From assembly GCA_964542915.1 (NCBI GenBank), contig CAZIVP010000001.1:186001-250000 (forward strand): 64,000 bases of DNA. The letters run 5' to 3'. The notes under the pieces are model-generated. The model saw only the letters and a list, made by a program, of their open reading frames with translations. It did not search any database and was not told the DNA's origin. The translations under genes and the position numbers were made by a program. Positions 7,314 through 17,639 of the stretch are shown piece by piece (the stretch's first letter is position 1; every line of letters begins with the position of its first letter). This DNA comes from CAZIVP01 sp964542915. Lineage in GTDB: Bacteria > Calditrichota > Calditrichia > Calditrichales > Calditrichaceae.

Positions 7314-10300
7314 ATGCACGAACTTAAAAAGCAAATTTACAGCTATTCCGCTTTTGATGTTTTTACCAATGAAGTTAAAAAACAATCTGCTCTACAACTC
7401 CAAAATATCACGGGGTCATTTAGAGCGTTTATAGCGGCTTATTTATATGAGCATTTAAAATGTCCCGTTTTATACATTGCAGGTGGTTTGGATTCGGCGG
7501 AACGCATGCATGATGATCTGGAGTTGATCCTCGGCGGCGACGCCACCGCCTTTTTACAATCCTTATCTTTTGAACCCTATGAACAAACCGAACCCAACCC
7601 CACCCTTGTTAGTCTGCGCATGGAAGCCATGCAACAATTGATCGAACGCGATTCCTGGATATGCGTGGCTACCACGGAAGGCATTATGGAGTACCTGCCC
7701 ACGGCTGAAAATTTTCTCGATCGCCAGTTTTATCTTAAAGTCGGCAATACCCTTCATTTTGAGGCGTTCTTAAACGCTTTACAATCGATTGGCTTTAAAA
7801 GAGAACCCGTCGTAGAGCAGGTGGGGCAGTTCAGTGTACGCGGCGGTATAATCGACTTGTTTACCTGGAATCTGTCCGAGCCGGTTCGGATCGAATTGTT
7901 CGGCAATCAAATCGAATCCATCCGACAATTCGACGTGATTTCGCAACGCTCTATAGAGCCGGTGGAGGAAATTACCATCCTCCCGAATTTAACCTATGCC
8001 TCCGAACGATCCTTTATTGATGAGCTGCTTCCCGAAGATACCATTATTTTCATAGAGGATAGCCAAATCGTTCGGGAACAGGCGCGACACTATTTCGAGA
8101 AGGCCGAATTACGGTACCAACAGCTTCAGGATAAGCCCGTGGGGGTTGCCGAACCACAGAAAATGTACATGACGCCCGATAAACTCGAAACCATGTTTTC
8201 GAACTATACGAAACTCGTTAGCGATCTGGTGCGGCAACAGGAAATACCCAAATATGATTTTGCCTGCAAACCGCCCCCGGACTTTAACGGCCGCATCAAA
8301 CAATTTTTGGAATATCTCAGGAAAATTCAGGACGAGAAGCAAGCTTTGCAGCTATTTATCCAGTCCGCTACCAGAGAACAAAACCAGCGCTTACAGGAAA
8401 TACTGGAAGAAGAGGACATTTTTCTGCCTGCTCGGTTCTCCGTGGGGACGCTGAACAACGGTTTTAAGATCGGACAAATGAGCCTCGAAGTGTTAACCGA
8501 TCATGAAATTTTCCGTCGCTTTAAGCGAAAAAAAACGTATAAACGGTTTAAGAACGGCGCCTATCTGCGTCAGCTTAGCAGTTTGAACGTTAATGATTAT
8601 GTCGTTCATATCGATTACGGTATCGGTCAATTTTTAGGCATGGAAATGCTGGAATTCGGCGGTTTAAAGAAAGAATGCCTTAAGATTGCTTACCGGGATA
8701 ATGACATTCTCTACGTAACGGTCGATAATTTAAACCGCGTACAAAAATACAGTTCGGAAGAAAGCGGTAAACCCGGTTTGACCAAACTGGGCAGTAAGGA
8801 ATGGGAACGTACCAAGAAAAAAACCAAAGAAGCATTGAAAAAAGTGGCGGCGGAATTGATCCGACTTTATGCCGGTCGTAAGGCTCAAACCGGTTATCAA
8901 TACCGGGAAGATAATCACTGGCAACGGGAACTTGAAGCGTCGTTTATATACGAAGAGACGGAAGACCAGTTGACGGCCATCGACGAAGTGAAACAGGACA
9001 TGGAAAAAGAGGAGCCGATGGACCGCCTCCTCTGTGGCGACGTTGGATTCGGAAAAACGGAAGTGGCCATTCGTGCCGCATTTAAAGCCATTATGGACGG
9101 TAAACAGGTGGCGGTTCTGGTTCCGACGACGATTCTTGCTTTTCAGCACTTCGAAACATTTAAAGACCGCATGCGTGAATTTCCGGTGGAAGTGGAAATG
9201 TTAAACCGTTTCCGCTCGCCCAAAAAACAACGTGAAATTTTAAAAGCGCTGGCCGAAGGCACAGTTGATGTGGTTATCGGAACCCATCGCCTTTTATCTA
9301 AGGATGTACGGTTTAAAGAGATCGGCTTACTCATCATCGACGAAGAACAACGGTTTGGCGTGCGGCATAAGGAAACATTGAAAAAATATCGCTTATCAGT
9401 GGACGTGTTATCTATGACGGCCACGCCCATTCCGAGAACCCTTCACATGGCGCTGCTGGGCGCCAGAGATCTTTCCAATATCGATACGCCGCCCAGTAAC
9501 CGTTTGCCGATCCATACGGAAATCATCAACTGGGATGACAACCGTTTACGGCATATCATCATGCGGGAGATTCAGCGCGGCGGTCAGGTTTATTTTGTAC
9601 ATAATCGACTAGAAACCATCGAGGGGGTAAAAGAGGCGCTCAACCAAATTGTACCCGACGCCCGTATGGAAATCGCCCATGGGCGTTTGCCGGAACATCG
9701 CCTGGAAAAAGTGATGCTAAATTTTATGCAACGCAAATTCGATGTACTGGTTTCCAGCATGATTATCGAAAACGGGCTGGATATCCCCAATGTCAATACC
9801 ATCATCATCGATCGTGCCCATAAATTCGGACTGGCGCAGCTTTACCAGTTGCGGGGACGCGTGGGGCGTTCCAAACAGCAGGCTTATGCCTTTTTGCTGG
9901 TGCCCCCGATGGATAAGATTACCGAAATCGCGCGCAAACGTTTACATGCCATTCAGGATTTTACCGATCTGGGTTCGGGCTATAAGGTGGCGTTAAGAGA
10001 TTTGGAAATACGCGGCGCCGGCAATCTATTGGGTAAGGAACAGAGCGGTTTTGTACAGTCGGTCGGTTTTGATCTGTACTGTAAAATACTGGATCAGGCC
10101 GTTAAGGAACTGAAAGAGGGTAAAAAGCCGCCGGAAAAAGAGAGCACGGATGAGCCTATGACGGTGGGAAGCCCCTATCCCGATCCCAAACTGGATGTGG
10201 ATTTCGACATGTTAATCCCGGAGGATTACATTGCAAATGAATTGGAACGAATTACCGTTTACCATCGTTTGGTGAACTTCAACGAAATCGACCAAATCGA

Positions 10301-10640
10301 TCAGTTACGCGCGGAATTGGAAGATCGCTTCGGAAAAGCTCCCGAAGAAGTGGATCGCTTCCTGATGGCGATCAAATTAAAAATTTTGGCCAGTCGTATG
10401 TATGCGCGGCGCATAATTTTAAAAGGCGGACAGCTAAAACTCATTTTTTCGGATAAAGCTCAGGAAGATGAGCGTTTTTTCAAATCGTACATTCCGGCAT
10501 TGATGGATCAAAAGATAACCAATGTACAATTTTTGAATCAGAAAAATCTTGGCGTAAAAATTGATCTGAACGGAGAGCATAAATTCGACCGGATGAATTT
10601 TGCTAAAAAAATTTTGGATAACGTTCTTAATCGTAATTAA
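7314..10640 (+). CDS. mfd: Transcription-repair coupling factor Mfd
   Basis: A 1108-residue ATP-driven translocase that removes RNA polymerase stalled at DNA lesions and recruits UvrA. The UvrB-like N-terminal module covers about residues 1-350. The CarD-like RNA-polymerase-interaction domain starts near residue 424 (NDYVVHIDYGIGQFLG). Superfamily-2 helicase motifs follow: Walker A GDVGFGKTE near 575, DEEQ near 674 and SMTATPIPRT near 700. The TRG motif region is around residue 899 (GAGNLLGKEQSGF), and the C-terminal autoinhibitory domain closes the protein. Length is slightly under the usual 1150. The ATG lies 20 bases after the TPR gene. Intact in all visible motifs. Confidence 0.96.
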   Translation: MHELKKQIYSYSAFDVFTNEVKKQSALQLQNITGSFRAFIAAYLYEHLKCPVLYIAGGLDSAERMHDDLELILGGDATAFLQSLSFEPYEQTEPNPTLVSLRMEAMQQLIERDSWICVATTEGIMEYLPTAENFLDRQFYLKVGNTLHFEAFLNALQSIGFKREPVVEQVGQFSVRGGIIDLFTWNLSEPVRIELFGNQIESIRQFDVISQRSIEPVEEITILPNLTYASERSFIDELLPEDTIIFIEDSQIVREQARHYFEKAELRYQQLQDKPVGVAEPQKMYMTPDKLETMFSNYTKLVSDLVRQQEIPKYDFACKPPPDFNGRIKQFLEYLRKIQDEKQALQLFIQSATREQNQRLQEILEEEDIFLPARFSVGTLNNGFKIGQMSLEVLTDHEIFRRFKRKKTYKRFKNGAYLRQLSSLNVNDYVVHIDYGIGQFLGMEMLEFGGLKKECLKIAYRDNDILYVTVDNLNRVQKYSSEESGKPGLTKLGSKEWERTKKKTKEALKKVAAELIRLYAGRKAQTGYQYREDNHWQRELEASFIYEETEDQLTAIDEVKQDMEKEEPMDRLLCGDVGFGKTEVAIRAAFKAIMDGKQVAVLVPTTILAFQHFETFKDRMREFPVEVEMLNRFRSPKKQREILKALAEGTVDVVIGTHRLLSKDVRFKEIGLLIIDEEQRFGVRHKETLKKYRLSVDVLSMTATPIPRTLHMALLGARDLSNIDTPPSNRLPIHTEIINWDDNRLRHIIMREIQRGGQVYFVHNRLETIEGVKEALNQIVPDARMEIAHGRLPEHRLEKVMLNFMQRKFDVLVSSMIIENGLDIPNVNTIIIDRAHKFGLAQLYQLRGRVGRSKQQAYAFLLVPPMDKITEIARKRLHAIQDFTDLGSGYKVALRDLEIRGAGNLLGKEQSGFVQSVGFDLYCKILDQAVKELKEGKKPPEKESTDEPMTVGSPYPDPKLDVDFDMLIPEDYIANELERITVYHRLVNFNEIDQIDQLRAELEDRFGKAPEEVDRFLMAIKLKILASRMYARRIILKGGQLKLIFSDKAQEDERFFKSYIPALMDQKITNVQFLNQKNLGVKIDLNGEHKFDRMNFAKKILDNVLNRN

Positions 10641-10676
10641 GTTTCGATAATATGCAAAACATAATTGGAGGTATTA

Positions 10677-12389
10677 ATGCGAAATCGCTTGTTTATTTTT
10701 TCGGCGCTCGGTGCTGTTCTTATCCTGATCAATAGTTGTGGTATGGACGATACAACCGTTGCAAAGGTTGGCGACCTGAAAATTACCCGCAGTGAATTCG
10801 AATCGAGATTGAACCAGCGCGGCAGGAATGCGCAGAAAGCGGATGCCACCCGGGATTCGGTGCGCAAGGCCACGCTGCTCAACCGCATGATCGAAGAGAA
10901 GTTGAAAATCAATGCGGCTTACGATATGAACTTGGATGAGGATGAGAAGATTTTAGGCAGTATGAAGGGACGGAAGAGCCGCCTGGTCGGTAACAAATAT
11001 TTCGAACGCATTGTGGTCGATCAGTTGATCAGTGAACAGGAACTGAAGGAAGCATTCAACAAACAAAAAGAAGAAGTTAAAGCGAGCCACATTTTGATTG
11101 CTTATAAGGGTGCACTTAAAAGCAGGGCTCAGCGCAGTAAAGCGGAGGCCAAACAGTTAGCGCAAGAGCTTGCCCAACGCGTTAAATCGGGCGAAAGCCT
11201 CAGTAAACTTGCGGAACAGTATTCCGACGATCCAACGGCAAAACGCAATAAAGGCGATCTGGGATACTTTACTTACGGTAAAATGGTACCCGAATTTCAG
11301 GAAGCGGCGTACAAGATGGAAAAAGGCGAAGTGTCCGGTCCTGTGGAATCGGGCTACGGTTTTCACATCATCAAACTGGATGACCGCCGCACCAATGAAA
11401 ACTTTAATGAAAGCAAATTCGAAGAACAAAAAATGAATTTGAAGCGCCAAATGTATATGGGATTGCAGGATTCGGGTCGCGTTTTGTGGAACCAACACAG
11501 CAAATCCCTGAAGGAAAAATATGACTTCGAACTTTTGGAAGAAAATATTCGCAAAGCTGCAGAGATCGCCAAAGAGAAAAATGAAAAGGGATTGCGAACC
11601 ATTGGCGATTATACGCAAGAAGAAAAAGACCTTGTCCTGGCCGAATTTAAAGGCGGGAATTTTACTCTGGGCGATCTTCTGATTGTTTATGCCGATAATT
11701 TCAGTCGCGTTCGCAATAAACTGGCCAACTTCAACAACTTGAAGAGCCAGGTAGAAAACTTTGGTTTAAATGAATTAATGCTTTTGGACGCGGAACACAT
11801 TGGAATTACCGAGGAAGAGGATATTAAGAGTCAACTCCAACAATTGCTTGAACGTCAGATGCTGTCCGAAGTACAAAAACGGGCCATCGAAGGCAAAGTG
11901 GATGTTAGCGAGGAAGAAGTGAGAGCCTATTACGAAGAGCATACCGACGAATTTATGCAGCCAGCGACTATGGAGATGTGGGAGATTTATGTGGAAGATA
12001 AAAACATGGCCGATCGTGTCGCCCGAATGGCTCAAAATGGCGAGGACTTTGAACGGCTGGCTAAAAAATTCAGCGAAGATAAATTTCTCCAGAAAAAAGG
12101 CGGTTATCTCGGTTACAAGCAGAAAAATCGACGGGGAGCCGTTAGCCGCAAAGCATTCGAATTAGGTTCGGGTAAAGTATCCGATCCCATTAAATTCCGT
12201 TCCGGTTGGGCGGTCGTTAAAACCGGTGAAAAAAAAGATAAAACGTTGAAAAGCTATGAAGACGCCAGCAGTCGCGCCCGGACGAAATTAAAAAATCAAA
12301 AACGAAGCAATGCCCGTGAAGAATGGGAAAACGAACTCAGGGAAAAATACGAAGTTACCATTAACCATGATCTGGTTGAAAAATTATGA
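10677..12389 (+). CDS. Periplasmic parvulin-type peptidyl-prolyl isomerase, lipoprotein
   Basis: A 570-residue SurA/PpiD-like foldase that would assist folding of exported proteins. The N-terminus (MRNRLFIFSALGAVLILINSCG) is a lipoprotein signal with the lipobox INSC, so it should be lipid-anchored. A SurA-like N-terminal helical domain precedes a parvulin domain at about residues 135-245 (ASHILIAYKG, GDLGYFTYGKMVPEF, GYGFHIIKLDD). A second, more divergent parvulin-like domain lies near 415-520 (GGYLGYKQKNRRGAV). I chose ATG 10677 because GGAGG lies six bases upstream; a TTG twelve bases earlier overlaps that site. The stop overlaps the next start (ATGA), indicating translational coupling. 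Confidence 0.88.
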   Translation: MRNRLFIFSALGAVLILINSCGMDDTTVAKVGDLKITRSEFESRLNQRGRNAQKADATRDSVRKATLLNRMIEEKLKINAAYDMNLDEDEKILGSMKGRKSRLVGNKYFERIVVDQLISEQELKEAFNKQKEEVKASHILIAYKGALKSRAQRSKAEAKQLAQELAQRVKSGESLSKLAEQYSDDPTAKRNKGDLGYFTYGKMVPEFQEAAYKMEKGEVSGPVESGYGFHIIKLDDRRTNENFNESKFEEQKMNLKRQMYMGLQDSGRVLWNQHSKSLKEKYDFELLEENIRKAAEIAKEKNEKGLRTIGDYTQEEKDLVLAEFKGGNFTLGDLLIVYADNFSRVRNKLANFNNLKSQVENFGLNELMLLDAEHIGITEEEDIKSQLQQLLERQMLSEVQKRAIEGKVDVSEEEVRAYYEEHTDEFMQPATMEMWEIYVEDKNMADRVARMAQNGEDFERLAKKFSEDKFLQKKGGYLGYKQKNRRGAVSRKAFELGSGKVSDPIKFRSGWAVVKTGEKKDKTLKSYEDASSRARTKLKNQKRSNAREEWENELREKYEVTINHDLVEKL

Positions 12390-13246
12390 AGCATAGAACG
12401 TCCTCTGTCATTATAAATCATGGCCTCCTTGCGGCGGCCATGATTTTTTTAATTTTTGTATTAGGATGCAATCGCAGCGCGGATTTACCGGAAGGACTGG
12501 TTGCCCAGGTAAATGATCAATATCTTATACGGGATCAGGTGGAATACAGTGTGCCTGCAAACCTCGATGAAGAGCTCGCTCTGTCTTTAAAGAAAAGGAT
12601 TATTGCGGATTGGGTTGAAACCGAAGTGTTTTATCAGGCAGCGCTTAAAGAGGGCGTCAATCTCAACGAAAAAAATCAATTTCTTTTAGAAAACTATCAA
12701 AAGGAATTGCTCGTTCAACAATACATTGACCAACAAATCGATCGCAATTATTCGATTTCCAATAAGACCATTGAGGATTATTACGATCAACACCGTAATG
12801 AATTCATCCGTGCGCAGGATGAGGTCCATATTGTCCATCTGCTGATGGAACAAAGAGATAATGCTATTTTTCGTGAAATTCGGCGCGCGGAAAAACTGCA
12901 GGATATCATTAAGAAATATTACTTTGATGAGAAATCAACACAAATGCGACCAAACGGCGATCTGGGTTATGTCGTTTTATCCGATTTGCCTGATGAACTG
13001 AGCCGAACCATTAAACGATTAAGGCCCGGAGAAATATCACGAGCCGTTCAAACCGATCAGGGTTACCATTTCTTGCAGCTTCTGGACAGGCAGGATGCCG
13101 GAACGGTTCGAAGCCTTGATCTCGTTAAAAACCAAATTCTTTTGCGGCTTAAACGGGAACGCTATCGTGAGGAACTTGAGCGTTTGAAAAAGAATTTAAG
13201 GAAAGAATATCAGATACAAACTTACTTAAGTAAAATTCAGGAATAG
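12386..13246 (+). CDS. Parvulin-domain lipoprotein foldase
   Basis: A 286-residue lipoprotein with an N-terminal hydrophobic segment ending in the lipobox VLGC. A SurA-like helical chaperone region follows (about residues 35-140), then a single parvulin-type domain at about 140-245, recognised by NGDLGYVVLSDLP and TDQGYHFLQLLDR. The domain's HIVHLL segment replaces the usual SHIL start and several active-site positions look divergent, so it may be mainly a chaperone. It overlaps the preceding foldase gene by four bases and precedes the SurA homologue by 16, forming a three-gene foldase operon. Confidence 0.82.
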   Translation: MKHRTSSVIINHGLLAAAMIFLIFVLGCNRSADLPEGLVAQVNDQYLIRDQVEYSVPANLDEELALSLKKRIIADWVETEVFYQAALKEGVNLNEKNQFLLENYQKELLVQQYIDQQIDRNYSISNKTIEDYYDQHRNEFIRAQDEVHIVHLLMEQRDNAIFREIRRAEKLQDIIKKYYFDEKSTQMRPNGDLGYVVLSDLPDELSRTIKRLRPGEISRAVQTDQGYHFLQLLDRQDAGTVRSLDLVKNQILLRLKRERYREELERLKKNLRKEYQIQTYLSKIQE

Positions 13247-13262
13247 AAGCGAGGGTGATTCG

Positions 13263-14555
13263 TTGATACGCAGGCATTTCATTAATTTATTGTTATCAGT
13301 ATTCATATTACTTCCCGGCGCGCTTTTTTCTCAACAGTTGGTGGAAGGCGTTGCTGCGGTTGTCGGGGATGAAATTATCTTAAAATCGGAAGTGGAGCAG
13401 CAAGCTTATAATTATGCGCTTCAAAACCGCATTAATGTGGAACAGAATCCGAAAATGTTGGAGCGCCTAAAAAAAGAAGTGCTGAACAGTTTAATCGAAC
13501 AAAAAATATTGTTGAATAAAGCGCAGGAAGATACCATTACGGTTGATGAAGCAATGGTGGATCAGCGTCTGGAAGAACGCATGAATTATATGATCGAACG
13601 CGCGGGCTCCGAGGATGAACTGGAAAAAATATTCGGCAAATCCATGTCGAGCCTTCGCCGCGACGCCCGCGAGCGCATACGGGAGCAGATGCTTGTGGAA
13701 CAAGTCCGGGCTGCGAAATTTCAGGATGTTAAGGTATCAAGACGAGAAGTCGAGCAATTCTATGATGCGTATAAAGACAGCCTGCCAAAGCGCGAAGAAA
13801 CAGTTGAGATCAGTCATATTTTGATGACCGTCGAAGCTTCGGAAGACGCGCAAACCGAGGCTTTTCAAAAAATAAAAACGGTTCAGGAAAAGCTTGAAAA
13901 CGGGGCGGACTTTGCGGAGCTGGCCAAAAAATATTCGGAAGATCCCGCATCGGCCCAGCGCGGGGGCGATTTAGGAATGACATCGCGCGGCGATTTTGTG
14001 AAAGAGTTTGAAGCGGCTGCATTTGAGCTGGAAGAGGGTGAAGTGTCGGATATTGTACGCACGCAATTTGGCTATCATATTATTAAAATGATTGAACGTC
14101 GAGGCGAGCGCATCCATACAAGGCATATACTGGTGCGCCTCTCCCCTTCGGAATCGGATGAACAAAAGATAATCGAGACGCTCAGCGATTTGCGCAAGCG
14201 CATCATGAATGGCGAGGACTTCGAAAAGTTGGCTCTGGAGTATTCCGACGATGATAATGTTACCAACGATAAAGGGCATTTGGGGACCTTTGAAGTGAAT
14301 AAACTTGCCATTCCGGAGTTTCAGCAAATCGTAAAGAATCTCGATGAGGGAGAAATCAGCAAACCATTCAAGACCGATTACGGTTACCATATCGTACGAT
14401 TGGATGAGCGGGGCGCCAGTCGCAATTATAGTATCAAAGATGACTGGCAGAAAATCGAACAATTTGCACTTAATAAAAAGATGCAGGATGAGTACCAGGA
14501 GTGGATTGCTGAGCTAAAGGAAAATATCTCGATTGAAGTGCGCAGCATCCTGTGA
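13263..14555 (+). CDS. surA: SurA-like periplasmic chaperone / peptidyl-prolyl isomerase
   Basis: A 430-residue exported foldase that would escort outer-membrane proteins across the periplasm. A cleavable signal peptide is visible (INLLLSVFILLPGALFS before QQL), then the SurA N-terminal domain (VEGVAAVVGDEIILKSEV). Two parvulin domains start near residues 183 (ISHILMTVE) and 284 (TRHILVRLS), each with the GGDLG/KGHLG and GYHI motifs. A C-terminal helix completes the core. Length is almost the same as E. coli SurA (428). The start is TTG at 13263 after GAGGG; no better in-frame start gives the full signal peptide. Last gene of the foldase operon. Confidence 0.9.
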   Translation: MIRRHFINLLLSVFILLPGALFSQQLVEGVAAVVGDEIILKSEVEQQAYNYALQNRINVEQNPKMLERLKKEVLNSLIEQKILLNKAQEDTITVDEAMVDQRLEERMNYMIERAGSEDELEKIFGKSMSSLRRDARERIREQMLVEQVRAAKFQDVKVSRREVEQFYDAYKDSLPKREETVEISHILMTVEASEDAQTEAFQKIKTVQEKLENGADFAELAKKYSEDPASAQRGGDLGMTSRGDFVKEFEAAAFELEEGEVSDIVRTQFGYHIIKMIERRGERIHTRHILVRLSPSESDEQKIIETLSDLRKRIMNGEDFEKLALEYSDDDNVTNDKGHLGTFEVNKLAIPEFQQIVKNLDEGEISKPFKTDYGYHIVRLDERGASRNYSIKDDWQKIEQFALNKKMQDEYQEWIAELKENISIEVRSIL

Positions 14556-14590
14556 TGTGCGTGTCGATTTAATTTATTCAAAAAATATCG

Positions 14591-15934
14591 ATGCCGGGTA
14601 AAAATCCTATGGATGTATTGCTTTACGGCCCCGATTCCAAAAGAGCTGCTCGAATCCAGGAAAACATCGGGACGCTTGCAACAATCCGACGGATTACAAC
14701 ATTCAATGTATTATTGAATAACTTGGAAAAACATTTTTACCCGCTGATTATCATTGATTTTCACGATTTAAGCGCAACTTATCTTTCGGAATTGCTTCGA
14801 AACCTGACCAGACTGAGTGATAAAACCCAGATAATCGGAGTGTGCAGCAAGCCGGTTCAGGACTACAATGCTCTTATCAAACCGTATCGCGTTATGATGC
14901 TCAATGCGGATGACGGCGGCAATGAGGATTTAACTGTTCTGGTGAAGTACTTTGCGCAACTTGATTTTAAGCCCGACGGTCAAGCCGGCATTCTGCCCGA
15001 AGATACTTTTATGGGACAGAGTGAGCCATTCCGCGAGACCAAACATAAAGCGGAACGCGTAAAAAATTCTGATCTGCATGTGTTAATTACGGGCGAAACA
15101 GGAACCGGCAAAACCGAGCTTGCCCGTAATATTCACGATTTCTCAAACCGCAAAAATGCACCGTTCATGCATCTCAACTGTGCATCGATTCCGGATAATC
15201 TGCTCGAGGCAGAGTTATTTGGCTACAAACAAGGCGCGTTTACCGGAGCGCTTCAAGATACAAAAGGCAAATTTGAGGCCGCCGGTAATGGGACCATTTT
15301 ACTGGATGAAATCGGGGAATTGCCTCTGGCCCTGCAATCCAAATTGCTTAATGTGCTGGATGAGCATATGTATTATCCCGTGGGCGATGTGATACCCGTC
15401 TTTGTAAAGGCGCGTATAATAGCGGCGACGAATAAAAACCTGGTGGAAGAAATTCGCAACAAACGGTTTCGCGAAGATTTATACTATCGGCTTAATATTT
15501 ATGAAATAAATATCCCGCCTTTAAGAGAACGCAGGGAAGATATTCCCCTTTTGTTTGATTATTATTTAAACAAATTTGCCCTGATGCATCGCGCCAGAAG
15601 ACCGAAGGTGGAGACAGGGGTTTATCATACGCTTCAACAGTATGAATGGAAGGGTAATGTGCGTGAACTGCAAAATTTAATCAATCGTTTGCTTTTTCTG
15701 AACGTGCCGGTCATTAAACCACAGCATATGCCGCAACGTTTTTTTCAATCGGCGGAGGGACAAATAATAAAGGAAGCCGAACGTTGGGCGCCTCTGGAAA
15801 AAGCCAAAGAAAGCTATGCCCGTTACATTTACGAAAAGACAAGGAATAAAAACCGAACCGCCCGTATTCTGCAAATTGATATAAAGACTCTGCAAAAATT
15901 ATTGGCCTCGAGCGATAAGAGAAAGAAACGATAA
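14591..15934 (+). CDS. Sigma-54-dependent transcriptional activator with degenerate receiver domain
   Basis: A 447-residue enhancer-binding protein. The N-terminal 115 residues resemble a CheY receiver fold but lack the acidic pair after strand 1 (VLLYGPDS) and the conserved Lys, although IIIDF keeps an Asp, so normal phosphorylation is unlikely. The AAA+ core has Walker A GETGTGKTE near residue 167, the sigma-54 contact loop GAFTGA near 215 and Walker B ILLDEIGELP. The C-terminus (NKNRTARILQIDIKTLQKLL) is a Fis-type helix-turn-helix. The intact GAFTGA implies that this organism uses sigma-54. Targets are unknown; it sits upstream of the c-di-GMP genes. No clear ribosome binding site precedes the ATG. 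Confidence 0.9.
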   Translation: MPGKNPMDVLLYGPDSKRAARIQENIGTLATIRRITTFNVLLNNLEKHFYPLIIIDFHDLSATYLSELLRNLTRLSDKTQIIGVCSKPVQDYNALIKPYRVMMLNADDGGNEDLTVLVKYFAQLDFKPDGQAGILPEDTFMGQSEPFRETKHKAERVKNSDLHVLITGETGTGKTELARNIHDFSNRKNAPFMHLNCASIPDNLLEAELFGYKQGAFTGALQDTKGKFEAAGNGTILLDEIGELPLALQSKLLNVLDEHMYYPVGDVIPVFVKARIIAATNKNLVEEIRNKRFREDLYYRLNIYEINIPPLRERREDIPLLFDYYLNKFALMHRARRPKVETGVYHTLQQYEWKGNVRELQNLINRLLFLNVPVIKPQHMPQRFFQSAEGQIIKEAERWAPLEKAKESYARYIYEKTRNKNRTARILQIDIKTLQKLLASSDKRKKR

Positions 15935-16025
15935 GGCTTTTTTTAAGCATTAAATTATCTTATATTAACTCACGTGAAATTAAGAAAAAATAGTGAATTA
16001 GATGTTCAGATGAGATTCTGATCTT

Positions 16026-17639
16026 ATGTTTACGTTTAAGCTCGAACGCTATCTTCAAATTAACAGCCAATATCTGGAATTGCATAAAGCCGCCCTAAAG
16101 CGGATTCAGAATCAGTGGGATCAAAATCATCTGCACCTTTTACTGTTAAATTATTTAAAACTGCTGACCAATTATCTGCCTGGCAAAGTTTATGTGTTCA
16201 GTCGCAATCGTACTGAAAGATCGGCCTGGAAAAATGCCCATGAAGCTTCTACGACGTTGTTGAAAACAACAAAAAAAGTAGATGAGATGTTTCTTAAGCA
16301 TGCCATTTATCTTTTCCGGGATGAACATCCGATAACGGCCCATCTATCCTTAAGCACTAAGAAGGGGCGCGTGGAGATCGGTCTGCTGTTCAGTCTGTTT
16401 AAACGTTTCGAATATCTCATATTGGCTGAAAAACGTAACCACAAAACCGAACCGTTTTTTGAATTTTTGGCGCCTACGCTCGAAGACCTTTATTACCGTC
16501 TGCAATTAACGCGCTCTAATTTTCGCTGGAAGGAGCGCGTAAAATTGTTGGAAATGGAGCTCAATAAAATTGAAGGTGACTTAGAGCAAACCAATAAGTC
16601 CTTAAAAAAACGTGCTTACGAGATCGATAACCTTCTCGAAATCAGCAACGAGATTTATTCCATACTTGATCTGGAGCAGTTAGTCAATGCTGCCTTGCTG
16701 ATCCTTGTCGGTCAGATTGGATGCCAGAAAGCATTTGCCCTGCTTCTCGATACCGAGAAGGGTAAATATTCCAGACAGTTTGTGAAGGGATTTGTCGAAG
16801 AGTTCGACTCGTATTTCGAGTTGGAGCTCGATGCCCCACTGATCTCTTATTTCAGGAAAAATTACAGGCCCAAATTGATATCGGAACTGCAAAAGCAAAA
16901 AGAACTGAAGGAAAATCTGGATAGGTTACAATATGAAAATATCGATGTGATCGCTCCCATCATCTATTCCAATCGTATTAAAGGAATCATTGGGATTGGT
17001 AACAAGTTATACGGATCCACATTTGATAAATCCGACATGCAAATCTTCAATATCCTTGTGAATATCATTTCGGTTTCCATCAGTAATGCCGAGATGTATG
17101 AAAACACCAAAAAGATGTCGCTAACCGATGCCATGACCCACCTGTATAATTATCGTTATCTGGAACAACGTATGAATGAGGAGTTGAAGCGGGCGCGCCG
17201 TTCTTCCATGTCTGTTTCTGTATTAATGATTGATATTGACCATTTTAAGAATTATAATGATCAATTAGGCCATCAAGCCGGCGATGAAGCATTACGTATC
17301 GTCGCGCAACTATTGCAAAACACGTTAAGAGAAGAAGATGTGGTGGCGCGCTATGGCGGCGAGGAATTTTGTGTTATATTACCCAATACAGCCAAGGATC
17401 AAATCGCTTATCTGGCCGAACGGGTACGCTTGAGTATTTTGAACCATTCGTTTTACCGGGAAGAAATTCAGCCTGAGAGGACTTTGACCATAAGTATGGG
17501 CGGAGCTTCGTTTCCGGATGACGGCGATGATTTCAAAGGGCTGATAAAAAGAGCTGATACCGCCCTTTATCAGTCCAAACAAAACGGGAGGAATATGTTC
17601 ACGCTTTACCGTCAGGAAGCGGTTGATTCCGTGGGCTGA
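16026..17639 (+). CDS. Diguanylate cyclase with GAF domain
   Basis: A 537-residue soluble signalling enzyme predicted to make cyclic di-GMP from two GTP. The first 170 residues are a helical domain I do not recognise, followed by a short coiled coil (KRAYEIDNLLEISNEIY) and a GAF-like sensor at about 205-350. The GGDEF domain runs from about 365 to 530. Its active-site motif is GGEEF near residue 444, preceded by a product-inhibition site RxxD (REED) at the canonical five-residue spacing, so it should be active and feedback-inhibited. There are no membrane segments. An HD-GYP protein lies 1.35 kb downstream. Confidence 0.9.
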   Translation: MFTFKLERYLQINSQYLELHKAALKRIQNQWDQNHLHLLLLNYLKLLTNYLPGKVYVFSRNRTERSAWKNAHEASTTLLKTTKKVDEMFLKHAIYLFRDEHPITAHLSLSTKKGRVEIGLLFSLFKRFEYLILAEKRNHKTEPFFEFLAPTLEDLYYRLQLTRSNFRWKERVKLLEMELNKIEGDLEQTNKSLKKRAYEIDNLLEISNEIYSILDLEQLVNAALLILVGQIGCQKAFALLLDTEKGKYSRQFVKGFVEEFDSYFELELDAPLISYFRKNYRPKLISELQKQKELKENLDRLQYENIDVIAPIIYSNRIKGIIGIGNKLYGSTFDKSDMQIFNILVNIISVSISNAEMYENTKKMSLTDAMTHLYNYRYLEQRMNEELKRARRSSMSVSVLMIDIDHFKNYNDQLGHQAGDEALRIVAQLLQNTLREEDVVARYGGEEFCVILPNTAKDQIAYLAERVRLSILNHSFYREEIQPERTLTISMGGASFPDDGDDFKGLIKRADTALYQSKQNGRNMFTLYRQEAVDSVG

